Counted from the stretch's first letter, positions 24,022 through 32,647 are shown. The stretch is DNA of 33,585 nucleotides from Erythrobacteraceae bacterium (GCA_027487015.1 JAIYEK010000129.1:1-33585); one strand, 5' to 3'. The notes: generated by a model not told the origin, from the letters alone. Program-made: numbers and translations.

Positions 24022-24435
24022 TCAGACGAGCGGGTTGGCCCCGCTCATGTAGACATAGACTTCCTGGAACTTCGCCGACCCGTCCGTGCCGGGGCGCAGC
24101 CGCCAGAAATTGGTGTTGTAGAGCAGCGTCACGCCGCCATCGTGGTCATGGAGCTCGGCGGTGAAGCAGGCGGTGATGCGCCCGTTCGCCTCGTCCACGG
24201 TGCAGGTGAAATCGCGGTGGATGATGGTTTTGTAGGCGGCGAAGAAATCCTCGAACATTCGGCGGATTTCGCCCTTGCCGCTGTGGCGGGTGAAGGCGGT
24301 CTGGACGCAGAACAGCGCGGTGTCGTGGAAGCAATCGAGCGCGGCTTCGAGGTCTTTCGCATCGACCCGCGCGAAATACTTGTTCAGCGCAAAGTCGACG
24401 AGGTCGGCACGCGAGAGGGTGGGTTCGTACTGCAT
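24022..24435 (-). CDS. NTF2-like (SnoaL-type) protein, copy 1
   Basis: A 137-residue protein with the NTF2/SnoaL cone fold, recognised from the N-terminal helix pattern (DFALNKYFARVDAKDLEAAL then DCFHDTALF) and the C-terminal strands ending in EVYVYMSGAN. Such proteins act as small isomerases, dehydratases, hydrolases or binding subunits. Its ATG overlaps the stop of a second NTF2-like gene (TGATG), and the two share about the same length and the VYVYMSG ending, so they are paralogues that may form a heteromer. H37 and the acidic residues D34/D38 lie in the pocket region but a defined catalytic set is not evident. Function unknown. Confidence 0.82.
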   Translation of the reverse strand: MQYEPTLSRADLVDFALNKYFARVDAKDLEAALDCFHDTALFCVQTAFTRHSGKGEIRRMFEDFFAAYKTIIHRDFTCTVDEANGRITACFTAELHDHDGGVTLLYNTNFWRLRPGTDGSAKFQEVYVYMSGANPLV

Positions 24436-24866
24436 CAGGCCTCGCCCTCCTTCAGCAGGTTGTCACCCGACATGTAGACATAGACGCGGTGAAAGAGCCG
24501 GTCCTTCAAGTAGAAGCGGTTGCAGTTCTCGTAGCGCAGCTCCTCGCCCCCGTTGGGCGTGATCAACACCGTGAACTGTGAGCAGACCGCGTTGCTTTCC
24601 GGGTCCGCGGTGTGGACGAAATTGCCGTGCCAGATGCTTTCAAAGTCCGCGAAGAGCTTGACGAACATCGCCCGGATCGCCTCGCGGCCGTTGTGGACGG
24701 TGTTGCTGGTGACTTCGGTGAGGATCGCGTCGGGCGTGAAGCAGTCGAGCACCTGGTCCATGACCTTGTTGTCGACCCCGTCGAAATATCGCTTGGTGAC
24801 GATATCGATATAGAAGGGATAGGGCAGCGGCGTCTGCCCGGCCCCGCCTTCAATCCAGTCGCTCAT
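24435..24866 (-). CDS. NTF2-like (SnoaL-type) protein, copy 2
   Basis: A 143-residue paralogue of the following gene, with KRYFDGVDNKVMDQVLDCFT near residues 25-44, a middle segment NGREAIRAMFVKLFADFESIW and the same HRVYVYMSGDN ending. The frame is open far upstream, but the ATG at 24866 overlaps the stop of the racemase-fold gene (TGATG) and gives the family N-terminus. Order and overlaps mean three genes are translated as one unit. Likely a small enzyme or binding protein in the same pathway; the sequence gives no substrate. Confidence 0.82.
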   Translation of the reverse strand: MSDWIEGGAGQTPLPYPFYIDIVTKRYFDGVDNKVMDQVLDCFTPDAILTEVTSNTVHNGREAIRAMFVKLFADFESIWHGNFVHTADPESNAVCSQFTVLITPNGGEELRYENCNRFYLKDRLFHRVYVYMSGDNLLKEGEA

Positions 24867-25609
24867 CAGTACCAGCCCTTTCGGATGTCGGAATGCTTGG
24901 GCACTTCGGGTGCGGGGAAGGCTGTCTTCGAATGGGTGAGGCCCAGTTCGATCAGCGTTTCCAATTGCTTGTAGGCGACCTGCCCGGGGTTCAGCACCGG
25001 CACCGGAAGTTCGCTTGCGAGATAGGCGGCGGACTGGTGCATGGTGGTCGAACCGAGCACGATCACATCCGCGCCGTCTTCCTCGATCGCCTTCATCGCC
25101 TCGGCCTTGAGCTTGGCGAAGACGACCTCCTCCTTGCCCTCGAGCAATTCGGTGACATCGGGCCGCGTGTCGATTGATCTCACCGAAGCGCAGCGGTGCT
25201 CCCAGCCGTGCTGGTTCAGCACCTTCTCGTAAAGCGGGAACCACTGCGGCCACATCGTGATGACCGAGAACTCCTTGCCCAGCATCATCGCGGCGGCGAA
25301 ACTCGCCTCGCCCGGGCCGACGACGGGGATGTTGAGGACCGAGCGCAAGGGCCACAGCCCGGAGTCGCTGACCGTGTCGATCAACACGCCGCTAAAGCCC
25401 TCCTCTTCGGCGGTCACCCCGGCCTGGAACACCGTCCAGTCCATCAGCAGTGTGTCGTGGTAGGAATCGCCGAGCGCCGCGCCCCAGCGCACCGCCTCAA
25501 AGGTCGGCGCGAAGCCCGGGCGCACGAAATCGGCGGGAAGCTGCTGCGCCCGGTTGGCGACGCCAGCTTCGTCCATTGCGATCGGCACGATGACCTTGAT
25601 GCGCTTCAC
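24866..25609 (-). CDS. Asp/Glu/hydantoin racemase-fold protein lacking both catalytic cysteines
   Basis: A 247-residue protein of the Asp/Glu/hydantoin racemase superfamily, starting at a GTG (25609) with GGGAG four bases upstream. Family members use two cysteines, one in the first lobe (motif like ACFDDPGL) and one in the second (LGCxGM). Here the first reads DTVSDSGL with T79 in the cysteine position, and the second reads LGSTTM with S187. So ordinary two-base racemisation is not expected. The fold also includes one-cysteine decarboxylases and maleate isomerases, but neither of those lacks both. It is the first gene of the minus arm and has an ATTGTATACAAA operator about 33 bases upstream. 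A lyase, isomerase or binding role is open. Confidence 0.8.
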   Translation of the reverse strand: MKRIKVIVPIAMDEAGVANRAQQLPADFVRPGFAPTFEAVRWGAALGDSYHDTLLMDWTVFQAGVTAEEEGFSGVLIDTVSDSGLWPLRSVLNIPVVGPGEASFAAAMMLGKEFSVITMWPQWFPLYEKVLNQHGWEHRCASVRSIDTRPDVTELLEGKEEVVFAKLKAEAMKAIEEDGADVIVLGSTTMHQSAAYLASELPVPVLNPGQVAYKQLETLIELGLTHSKTAFPAPEVPKHSDIRKGWY

Positions 25610-25641
25610 GGCACTCCCCAGTTGCCTAAGGGTACGTGGTT

Positions 25642-25653
25642 ATTGTATACAAA
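25642..25653. promoter_or_regulatory. Candidate GntR operator 1 (ATTGTATACAAA)
   Basis: A 12-base element with a perfect 10-bp palindrome TTGTATACAA lies between the divergent racemase-fold gene and the GntR gene. The same 12 bases recur at 26533-26544. FCD-type GntR repressors commonly bind short palindromes with a TGTATACA-like core. The assignment is by position and repetition. Confidence 0.65.
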
Positions 25654-25762
25654 ACGCGCTCGTCAAGCACTTTGCACAAATCTGGCATCGAGGGCTCGCG
25701 AAGTGTGTTTTTGTCACCTCACAGACTTGCCGGAAACGGGACCAGGCCGCACAAGGAGGCCT

Positions 25763-25810
25763 ATGAACCCAGCCCTCTTTTCCCCTGCCAGCATGGCGGC
25801 ACGCCGATGA
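25763..25810 (+). CDS. Possible 15-residue leader peptide before the GntR gene
   Basis: ATG at 25763 follows AAGGAGG, the strongest ribosome site in this area, though with only three bases between. It opens a frame coding MNPALFSPASMAARR whose TGA (25808-25810) overlaps the GntR ATG (ATGA). The regulator itself has no good ribosome site, so it may depend on translation of this leader. It may equally be a non-coding leader remnant; there is no support beyond the site and the overlap. Confidence 0.3.
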   Translation: MNPALFSPASMAARR

Positions 25811-26475
25811 GCCGCGCCTCAGAACGCGCCTATTCCGCGATCCGCGCGCATCTGTTGAGCGGGTCGGTGGTGGCGGGCGAGCAGCTCACCGAAGACCAGC
25901 TCGCGCAGATCACCGGGGTCAGCCGCACCCCGGTGCGCGAGGCGGTTCGGCGGCTGGAGGACGAGCTGCTGCTGGTGCGCTCGGACACCAAGCGTTTGTT
26001 CGTCGCCGATTGGAGCCGCGATGACATCGAGGAGATGTTCACGCTGCGCCAGATGCTCGAATGCCACGCGGCCGAGCGCGCGGCCAAGCGCCTCTCGCGC
26101 GAGCAGATCGCCGCGCTGGAGGCGCTCAACCGCGAACTGACCGCTGCGGTCGAGGCGAGCCCGCCCGACGTAGTGCGCTTCCTCGAAGCCAACCGCGCCT
26201 TCCACGAGGCGATCATCGATGCCGCGCACTCGCCGCGGCTGGGGCAGATGCTGGCCAAGCTGGTCGAGGCGCCGGTGGTGCTGCGCACTGCACGCACCTA
26301 TTCACAAGACGACCTGCGCCAGTCCGCGCGCGATCATGACGAGCTGGTCGCCGCCTTCGCCGCGCGCGATGGCGACTGGGCGCGCGCGGTGATGGGCAGC
26401 CACCTGCGCCGCGCCTTCCACACCTTCGCCCGCGCGGTCGGCCCGGCCAATGACTCCGATGCGGGAGAGCCATAA
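25807..26475 (+). CDS. GntR family regulator, FCD subgroup
   Basis: A 222-residue regulator. The N-terminal winged helix-turn-helix spans about 5-70, with LTEDQLAQITGVSRTPVREAVRRLE being the recognition region in consecutive parts. The FCD ligand domain follows (about 80-205): EEMFTLRQMLECHAAERAA, then N129-R130-A-F-H with the conserved helix FHEAIIDAA and a late histidine in DHDELVAAF and GSHLRRAF, which in the family often hold a metal and a carboxylate ligand. It sits between the two arms of the hydantoinase-type locus. Two identical palindromes at 25642 and 26533 are likely its targets, so it probably represses both arms until an acidic pathway compound appears. Confidence 0.92.
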   Translation: MSRASERAYSAIRAHLLSGSVVAGEQLTEDQLAQITGVSRTPVREAVRRLEDELLLVRSDTKRLFVADWSRDDIEEMFTLRQMLECHAAERAAKRLSREQIAALEALNRELTAAVEASPPDVVRFLEANRAFHEAIIDAAHSPRLGQMLAKLVEAPVVLRTARTYSQDDLRQSARDHDELVAAFAARDGDWARAVMGSHLRRAFHTFARAVGPANDSDAGEP

Positions 26476-26532
26476 CAACGCCGCTGCCCGGTTGCGGTTC
26501 CTGCACCTTTCGCAGGGCCAAGCATGATTGCA

Positions 26533-26544
26533 ATTGTATACAAA
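26533..26544. promoter_or_regulatory. Candidate GntR operator 2 (ATTGTATACAAA)
   Basis: Identical to the 12-base element at 25642-25653. It lies in the 119-base gap between the GntR stop and the HMG-CoA-lyase-family gene, 51 bases before that ATG, and so marks a separate promoter for the plus-strand catabolic arm. Confidence 0.65.
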
Positions 26545-26594
26545 CTGGGCCATTCACTTCGCCGGGCTCCGGCAGCAGCAACAGGCGATTCACG

Positions 26595-27503
26595 ATGTCA
26601 TCCGGCACAATCGAACTGGTCGAAGTCGGCCCGCGTGACGGCTTGCAGAACGAGCCCGACATCATTTCCACCGAGACCAAGCTGGCGTTGATCACCCGCA
26701 TGATCGGCTATGGCGCGCGGCGGCTGGAGGTGGCGAGCTTCGTCCACCCGCAGCGCGTGCCGCAGATGGCCGATGCCGAAGCCGTCATCGCCGGATTGCC
26801 GGACCGCAAGGACTGCACTTACGTTGGCCTCGTCCTCAACAAGCGCGGCGTGCTGCGCGCGCTCGCCACCCGCGAAGGGGGAGCGCGCGGCGTCGATCAG
26901 GTCGGCTGCGTGGTGGTCGCCAGCGACACCTTCGGGCAGAAGAACCAGGGCCAGACCATCGCCCAAGGCATCGCCGAAACCCGCGAAATGCTGCGCTTCG
27001 CCCGCGCCGAAGGCATCCGCGCGCAGGTCACCATCAGCGCCGCCTTCGGCTGCCCATTCGAGGGCGAGGTGAAGCACGACACTGTCCTCGCCATCGCCGA
27101 GGAACTCGCCATCGAGAACCCGGAAGAGATCGCGCTCGCCGACACCATCGGCGTCGGCACGCCTTTCGAAGCAGGCGAATTGTTCGGCAAGCTCGGCGAA
27201 CTGCTCTCCGGCAAAATCCCGATGCGCGCGCATTTCCACAACACCCGCGGCACCGGCATCGCCAATGCGTGGGAGGCCTACAAGGCGGGGGTGCGCACCT
27301 TCGACGCCTCGCTGGGCGGCCTCGGCGGCTGCCCCTTCGCCCCGCGCGCGACCGGCAACATCGCCACCGAGGACCTCGTCTACATGATGGCGCGTTCCGG
27401 GGTTGACACGGGCATTGATCTCGAAGCCGCGATTGCGGCGAACAAGTGGTTTGCGGGAGAGCTGGGGCGCGAATTGCCCTCGGCCGTCGCCCGCGCGGCA
27501 TAA
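26595..27503 (+). CDS. HMG-CoA lyase family enzyme
   Basis: A 302-residue TIM-barrel lyase of the HMG-CoA lyase (DRE-TIM) family, which cleaves 3-hydroxy-acyl-CoA compounds to a ketone or keto acid and an acyl-CoA. The first strand carries VGPRDGLQNE with R14 and D15; the metal site HFHN has H213 and H215; the G-loop GGCPFAPRATGN supplies C246 and N255. These equal the catalytic set of human HMG-CoA lyase (R41, D42, H233, H235, C266, N275). It heads the plus-strand arm, followed by hydantoinase A/B and a CoA-transferase. Leucine degradation genes are not nearby, so the real substrate may be another branched hydroxy-acyl-CoA. Confidence 0.9.
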   Translation: MSSGTIELVEVGPRDGLQNEPDIISTETKLALITRMIGYGARRLEVASFVHPQRVPQMADAEAVIAGLPDRKDCTYVGLVLNKRGVLRALATREGGARGVDQVGCVVVASDTFGQKNQGQTIAQGIAETREMLRFARAEGIRAQVTISAAFGCPFEGEVKHDTVLAIAEELAIENPEEIALADTIGVGTPFEAGELFGKLGELLSGKIPMRAHFHNTRGTGIANAWEAYKAGVRTFDASLGGLGGCPFAPRATGNIATEDLVYMMARSGVDTGIDLEAAIAANKWFAGELGRELPSAVARAA

Positions 27504-27517
27504 CAAGAGGATACGGC

Positions 27518-29575
27518 ATGACGTACAGGCTGGGTGTGGATGTGGGCGGGACTTTCACCGACCTCTTGCTGTTCGACGAGGCGAGCGGCGCCTTCTGGCG
27601 GCACAAGACGCCGTCGACCCCGCATGACAGCTCGGAAGGCATCCTCAACGGGGTGAAGGCGATCATGGCGGCAGCCGGGATTGCGGCCGAGGACATCACC
27701 TACTTCCTCCACGGCACCACGGTCGCGACCAATGCGGTGCTGGAGGGCAAGGGCGCGAAGGTCGGCCTCGTCACCACGCAGGGTTATCGCGACATCATGC
27801 AGATCGCGCGCAGCTTCGTGCCCGGCGGGCTTGCGGCGTGGATCGTGTGGCCCAAGCCGCAGCCTTTGGCGCGGCTGGAACACACCGTCGAAGTGCCGGG
27901 GCGGATGGACGCGCAAGGGCGAGAGGTTGCCCCGCTCGATGAAGACGCGGTGCGCGCGGCTTTACGGAAGCTGAAGGGCGACGGGATCGAGGCGCTGACC
28001 GTGTCGCTGATGAACGCCTATCTGAACGGCGCGCACGAGGCCCGCATCGGCCAGATTGCCGCCGAGGAACTGCCGGGCATTCCGGTGTCGCTCAGCCACG
28101 AAGTCCTGCCGGAGATGCAGGAATATGAGCGCACGCTCTCGACCGTCGCCAACGCTGCGGTGCGCCCGGTGGTGAGCAAATATGTCTCCAACCTGCGCAC
28201 CAAGCTTGCGGGCGAGGGCTTCGGTGGCCGCCTCTCGCTGCTGCGCTCGGACGGCGGGTTGATGAGCAGCCAGAAGGCCGAGGAGCACCCCGTCAACATC
28301 CTCATGTCCGGTCCGGCAGGAGGCGTGACGGGCGCGCTGTGGGTGGCGAAGAATGCGGGCTTCGAGAATATCCTGACGCTCGATGTCGGCGGCACCTCGA
28401 CCGACGTCGCGCTGATCCAAGGCTTGGAGCCGCGCCGCCAGCGCACCACCGAAGTGGGGCACTTGTCGGTGCGCGCCTCGGCGCTTGACGTGAAGACCGT
28501 GGGCGCGGGCGGCGGGTCGATCGCCCACGTGCCGCAGCTGACCGGCGCGCTGCGGGTTGGCCCTGAAAGTGCCGGTGCGGTGCCGGGGCCGGTGGCCTAT
28601 AACAAGGGCGGCACGCTGCCGACCGTGACCGACGCCAATGTGGTGCTCGGCTACCTTCCCGAAGACCTCCTCGGCGGCAGCTTCAAGCTGGACCGTGAGG
28701 GCGCCAAGGCAGCGGTGCAGACCATCGCCGATGCATTGGGCGTGACGCTGATGGAGGCCGCGCGCGGGATCATCGATATCGTCAACGAGAACATGTTCGG
28801 CGCCTTGCGGATGATCTCGGTGCAGCAGGGCTACGACCCGCGCGAATTTGCGCTGATGGGCTTTGGCGGCGCGGGGCCGCTCCACGTGAATGCGGTCGCG
28901 CGGTTGATGGGCAGCTGGCCCGCGATCTCGCCGGTCTCCCCCGGCGTGCTCTGCGCGCTCGGCGATGCCACAACCCGGATGCGGACCGAAACCGCGCGCA
29001 GTTTCTCGCGCCTCGCCAAGGATACCAGCATCGCCGATCTCGTCAGCGTGCTCGACGAAATGGCCGCGCAGACCCGCAGCGAATTGCTCGCCGACGGCAT
29101 CCCCGAGCAGCAGATTACCTCGCTGTTCGAAATCGACGTGCGCTATGCGGGGCAGGCCTTCGAGGTGCCGCTCACCATCACGCAGGCCGTGCTGGAGGCG
29201 GACGGGATCGCCGGCATCCTCGCCCGCTTTGACGAGGAACACCTCCGGCTCTTCACCTTCAACATGGACACCCCGCACGAGATCGTGAACCTGCGCGCGG
29301 TGGCGCAGGGGCAGGCCCCTGCCCTCCCCGCCGCCGAACTGCCCATGGGCGACGGCAATCCGCAAGCCGCCAAGATCCGCGACCACACGGTGTGGATCGA
29401 CGGGGCCGAGCGCCCCGCGGTAATCTACGACCGCGCCAAGCTTCGGCAGGGCGACGTGATCGAAGGCCCCGCGATCATCACCGAAATGGATTCGACCACG
29501 CTGGTCGAACATGATTGCCGCGCGGTCGTCGATGCCGTGGGCAACATTCTCATCACTCTCAAGGCGAAGGGATAA
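27518..29575 (+). CDS. Hydantoinase A / oxoprolinase-type alpha subunit
   Basis: A 685-residue member of the hydantoinase A (HyuA/oxoprolinase N-terminal) family. The actin-like ATPase fold is shown by LGVDVGGTFTD at 5-15, HGTTVATNAVLEGKGAKVGL near 68-87 and LDVGGTSTDVAL near residues 287-299. The family uses ATP to open cyclic amides such as N-methylhydantoin or 5-oxoproline, and it also includes subunits of ketone carboxylases (acetone, acetophenone). The ATG at 27518 has AAGAGG seven bases upstream; a longer open frame overlaps the preceding gene. It works with the next gene product as a two-subunit enzyme. The substrate is not evident; the lyase and CoA-transferase beside it make a plain creatinine route unlikely. 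Confidence 0.92.
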   Translation: MTYRLGVDVGGTFTDLLLFDEASGAFWRHKTPSTPHDSSEGILNGVKAIMAAAGIAAEDITYFLHGTTVATNAVLEGKGAKVGLVTTQGYRDIMQIARSFVPGGLAAWIVWPKPQPLARLEHTVEVPGRMDAQGREVAPLDEDAVRAALRKLKGDGIEALTVSLMNAYLNGAHEARIGQIAAEELPGIPVSLSHEVLPEMQEYERTLSTVANAAVRPVVSKYVSNLRTKLAGEGFGGRLSLLRSDGGLMSSQKAEEHPVNILMSGPAGGVTGALWVAKNAGFENILTLDVGGTSTDVALIQGLEPRRQRTTEVGHLSVRASALDVKTVGAGGGSIAHVPQLTGALRVGPESAGAVPGPVAYNKGGTLPTVTDANVVLGYLPEDLLGGSFKLDREGAKAAVQTIADALGVTLMEAARGIIDIVNENMFGALRMISVQQGYDPREFALMGFGGAGPLHVNAVARLMGSWPAISPVSPGVLCALGDATTRMRTETARSFSRLAKDTSIADLVSVLDEMAAQTRSELLADGIPEQQITSLFEIDVRYAGQAFEVPLTITQAVLEADGIAGILARFDEEHLRLFTFNMDTPHEIVNLRAVAQGQAPALPAAELPMGDGNPQAAKIRDHTVWIDGAERPAVIYDRAKLRQGDVIEGPAIITEMDSTTLVEHDCRAVVDAVGNILITLKAKG

Positions 29576-29579
29576 GACG

Positions 29580-31469
29580 ATGCCCGCCAAGATCATCGAA
29601 ACCAACCCCGTCCCCTTCAACACGGTCGCCATCGACCCGGTGACGCTCGACATCATCGAGAACGCCCTGCGCAATGCCCGCATCGAAATGGACGCGACGC
29701 TCGTGCGCACCGCCATGTCGCCCGGCATCCGCGAACAGGGCGACGCCTTCCCGCTGATCTCCGATCCCGCGGGCAAGATGATCGTCGGCCAGTTCGGCAG
29801 CTTCATCGATGGCTTCCTCAAGCAGTTTGACGGCACGATCGAGGACGGGGACATGATCTTCCTGTCCGATCCCTATTCCTGCGGCGGCGCGGTCAGCCAC
29901 TCGAACGACTGGCTGGTGCTGCTCCCGGTGTTCAAGGACGGCCGCCTGCTCGCCTACACCGCAATGTTCGGCCACCAGAGCGACATCGGCGGTTCGGTCC
30001 CCGGCTCCATGCCGATCGGTGCGTCCTCGATCTTCGAGGAAGGCGTGCGCATTCCTCCGGTGAAGATCTGGAAGCGCGGCGAATATAACGAAGACCTGAT
30101 GAAGCTGGTGATGCACCAGACCCGCAAGCCCGATTGGTGCCAGGCCGACCTCAACGCGCTGATCGCCTCCTGCCGCGTCGCCGCGCGGCGCGTGGTCGAA
30201 ATGGCCGAGCGCTTCGGCGATGACGTCTATGTCTCCGCCACGCAGGAGCTTCTGGCGCGCAACCACCGCGCGATGAAGGCGCTGCTCGCCATGGCGGTGG
30301 CCGAGGAGCCGGTCAGCTTCGAGGATTACATCTGCGACGACGGCAAGGGCTACGGCCCCTACAAGATCCGCTGCACCATGTGGCGTGACGGGGACCGCGT
30401 GATCCTCGATTTCGAGGGCACCGATCCGCAGTCGGCCGCCTCGATCAACTTTTTCCTCAATGAAAACATGTTTAAGATGTTCTTCGGCATCTACATGATC
30501 ATGGTCTTCGATCCGCAGATCCTGTTCAATGACGGGTTCTACGATCTGATCGAGGTGCGCATTCCGGCAGGCTCGCTGCTGAAGCCGCACTTCCCCGCCG
30601 CGCTCTCGGGCCGCACCCATGCGCTGGGGCGGATTTTCGACATTCTGGGCGGGCTGCTCGGGCAGAAGACGCCGGAGTTCCTCAACGCGGCCGGGTTCTC
30701 CTCCTCGCCGCACCTGTTCTACTCCGGGTGGGATGCCCGCGAGGACGGGGCGCGCGACTGGTTCCAGCTGTTCCAGATCGGCTTCGGCGGCATTCCGGGC
30801 CGGCCGCTGGGCGACGGGCCGGACGGGCACTCGCTGTGGCCGGGCTTCACCAATGTCCCCAACGAGTTCCTCGAACGCTACTTCCCACTTAGGATCGAGC
30901 GCTACTCCACCGCCCCCGACAGCGGCGGTGCGGGCCTGCACCGCGGCGGTAACGGCATTCACATGACCTATCGCTTCCTCGCCGATGGCGAGATCGCGAT
31001 CCATGACGACCGCTGGTTCGTCCCGCCCTGGGGCGTCAATGGCGGCCATCCGGGCGCGCGGGCGAAAAAGGTGCTCGAACGCGCCGATGGTTCGCAGACG
31101 ATTGTCGGCAACAAGGTCGAGAGTGTCAGCGTGAAGGCGGGCGACCTCCTGCACTTCATCACCTGGGGCGGCGGCGGCTGGGGCGACCCGCTGGCGCGCG
31201 ATCCGGAGCTTGTGGGCCTCGAAATCCGGCAGGGCCTCGTCACGGCAGAAGGCGCGCGCGCCTATGGCGTGGTCGCGGACGGCGCGGGCGTGGTGGACGC
31301 TGCCGCCACCGAAGCCCTGCGCGCGGACATGTCCGCCAACCGCGGGGAGCTTCCGCTGTTCGACTACGGCCCGGGCATCGACGCGCTGCGGGCCAATTGC
31401 GAGGCCGAGACCGGCCTTCCCGCCCCCGTCCAGCCGGTTTGGACCGCCTTGCGGGATGCCGCCGAGTGA
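29580..31469 (+). CDS. Hydantoinase B / oxoprolinase-type beta subunit
   Basis: A 629-residue member of the hydantoinase B family, partner of the preceding gene. Family marks include DPVTLDIIENALRNARIEMD at about 19-38, the metal-rich DPYSCGGAVSHSNDW near residue 98-112, GHQSDIGG near 134-141 and the glycine motif WGGGGWGDPL near the C-terminus. It starts four bases after the hydantoinase A stop and is preceded by GAAGG. Its stop overlaps the GTG of the CoA-transferase. HyuA/HyuB-type pairs hydrolyse cyclic amides with ATP or, in another branch, carboxylate ketones. Assignment to either branch needs comparison with characterised members. Confidence 0.92.
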   Translation: MPAKIIETNPVPFNTVAIDPVTLDIIENALRNARIEMDATLVRTAMSPGIREQGDAFPLISDPAGKMIVGQFGSFIDGFLKQFDGTIEDGDMIFLSDPYSCGGAVSHSNDWLVLLPVFKDGRLLAYTAMFGHQSDIGGSVPGSMPIGASSIFEEGVRIPPVKIWKRGEYNEDLMKLVMHQTRKPDWCQADLNALIASCRVAARRVVEMAERFGDDVYVSATQELLARNHRAMKALLAMAVAEEPVSFEDYICDDGKGYGPYKIRCTMWRDGDRVILDFEGTDPQSAASINFFLNENMFKMFFGIYMIMVFDPQILFNDGFYDLIEVRIPAGSLLKPHFPAALSGRTHALGRIFDILGGLLGQKTPEFLNAAGFSSSPHLFYSGWDAREDGARDWFQLFQIGFGGIPGRPLGDGPDGHSLWPGFTNVPNEFLERYFPLRIERYSTAPDSGGAGLHRGGNGIHMTYRFLADGEIAIHDDRWFVPPWGVNGGHPGARAKKVLERADGSQTIVGNKVESVSVKAGDLLHFITWGGGGWGDPLARDPELVGLEIRQGLVTAEGARAYGVVADGAGVVDAAATEALRADMSANRGELPLFDYGPGIDALRANCEAETGLPAPVQPVWTALRDAAE

Positions 31470-32647
31470 GCGCGCTTCAGGGGATCAAGGTCGTCGAGAT
31501 GGGCCAGCTCCTGGCAGGGCCCTTCTGCGGCCAGCTGCTGGGCGACATGGGCGCCGACGTCGTCAAGATCGAGCCGCCGGGCGCGGGCGATCCGATGCGC
31601 AACTGGGGCCAGGGCGACGAGAAGGTGCAGTGGGAAGTCATAGCCCGCAACAAGCGCTCGGTCACCTGCAACCTGCGCGTGCCCGAGGGTCAGGCGCTCG
31701 CCAAGCGGTTGATCGCCGAGGCCGATGTGCTGGTCGAGAACTTCAAGCCCGGCACATTGGAACGCTGGGGCATGAGCCCGGCGGAGCTTCACGCGTTGAA
31801 CCCCGGCCTCATCATCGCGCGCATGTCGGGCTATGGGCAGGACGGGCCATATTCGGACCGCGCCGGCTTCGGCGGGATCGGCGAGGCGATGGGCGGGTGG
31901 CGCTACATCGTCGGCGAGCCGGACCGTCCGCCGAGCCGCATGGGCATCTCGATCGGAGATACCCTGTGCGCCACCTATGGCTGCATGGGTGTGCTCGCCG
32001 CGCTCCACCACCGCGCCAAGACCGGCGAGGGCCAAGTCGTGGACTCCGCGCTTTACGAAGCGGTGTTGCAGGTCATGGAGGGCCTCGTGCCCGAATATGA
32101 CCGCAACGGCGTGATCCGCGAACGCTCGGGCTCGGTACTCAAGGGCATTGCGCCGTCGAACGTCTACACCTGCAAGGACGGCAGCTACATGATCGGCGGC
32201 AACGGCGATGCGATCTTCGCGCGGCTGTGCCAAGCGATGGGGCGGCCGGAACTCGCACAGGACGAGCGCTATTCGACCCACATCGCGCGCGGTGTCCATC
32301 AGAACGAATTGGACGCGCTGGTCAATGCATGGACCGGAACGCTCACGGTCGATGAGGTCGACGCGCTGATGACCGAATATTCGATCCCGGCCGGGCGCGT
32401 CTACCGCGCGCCCGAAATGCTCGCCGATCCGCACTTTCAGGCGCGCGAGGCGATCATCGAGGTCGAGACCCAGAACCGCGGGCGGATCAAGATGCAGAAC
32501 GCCTTTCCCAAGCTCTCCAAGACCCCCAGCACCATCCGCCGCCCCGCGCCCGCCGCGCCCGGGCAGGACAATGCCGAGGTGTTTGCCGAAAGGCTCGGGC
32601 TCGATGCGGCCGAACTGGAGCGGCTAGCGGCGGCGGGGATCATCTGA
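31466..32647 (+). CDS. Family III (CaiB/BaiF) CoA-transferase
   Basis: A 393-residue CoA-transferase that moves CoA between carboxylic acids. It begins ALQGIKVVEMGQLLAGPFCG, shows ADVVKIEPPGAGDPMR, ENFKPGTLERWG and the catalytic aspartate D165 in ISIGDTLCATYG, followed by GEGQVVDSALYEAV. The start is the GTG at 31466, which overlaps the hydantoinase B stop (GTGA); no ATG fits. The family often uses succinyl-CoA to activate dicarboxylic or branched hydroxy acids, and here an HMG-CoA-lyase-type enzyme is in the same operon, so the product may be its substrate. Acid identity is not known. Confidence 0.93.
   Translation: MSALQGIKVVEMGQLLAGPFCGQLLGDMGADVVKIEPPGAGDPMRNWGQGDEKVQWEVIARNKRSVTCNLRVPEGQALAKRLIAEADVLVENFKPGTLERWGMSPAELHALNPGLIIARMSGYGQDGPYSDRAGFGGIGEAMGGWRYIVGEPDRPPSRMGISIGDTLCATYGCMGVLAALHHRAKTGEGQVVDSALYEAVLQVMEGLVPEYDRNGVIRERSGSVLKGIAPSNVYTCKDGSYMIGGNGDAIFARLCQAMGRPELAQDERYSTHIARGVHQNELDALVNAWTGTLTVDEVDALMTEYSIPAGRVYRAPEMLADPHFQAREAIIEVETQNRGRIKMQNAFPKLSKTPSTIRRPAPAAPGQDNAEVFAERLGLDAAELERLAAAGII

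Noticed and set aside
26598-27506. 302-codon minus-strand open frame opposite the HMG-CoA-lyase-family gene
   Set aside because: The plus-strand protein has a complete catalytic set; the opposite frame has no recognisable domain and shadow-like composition.
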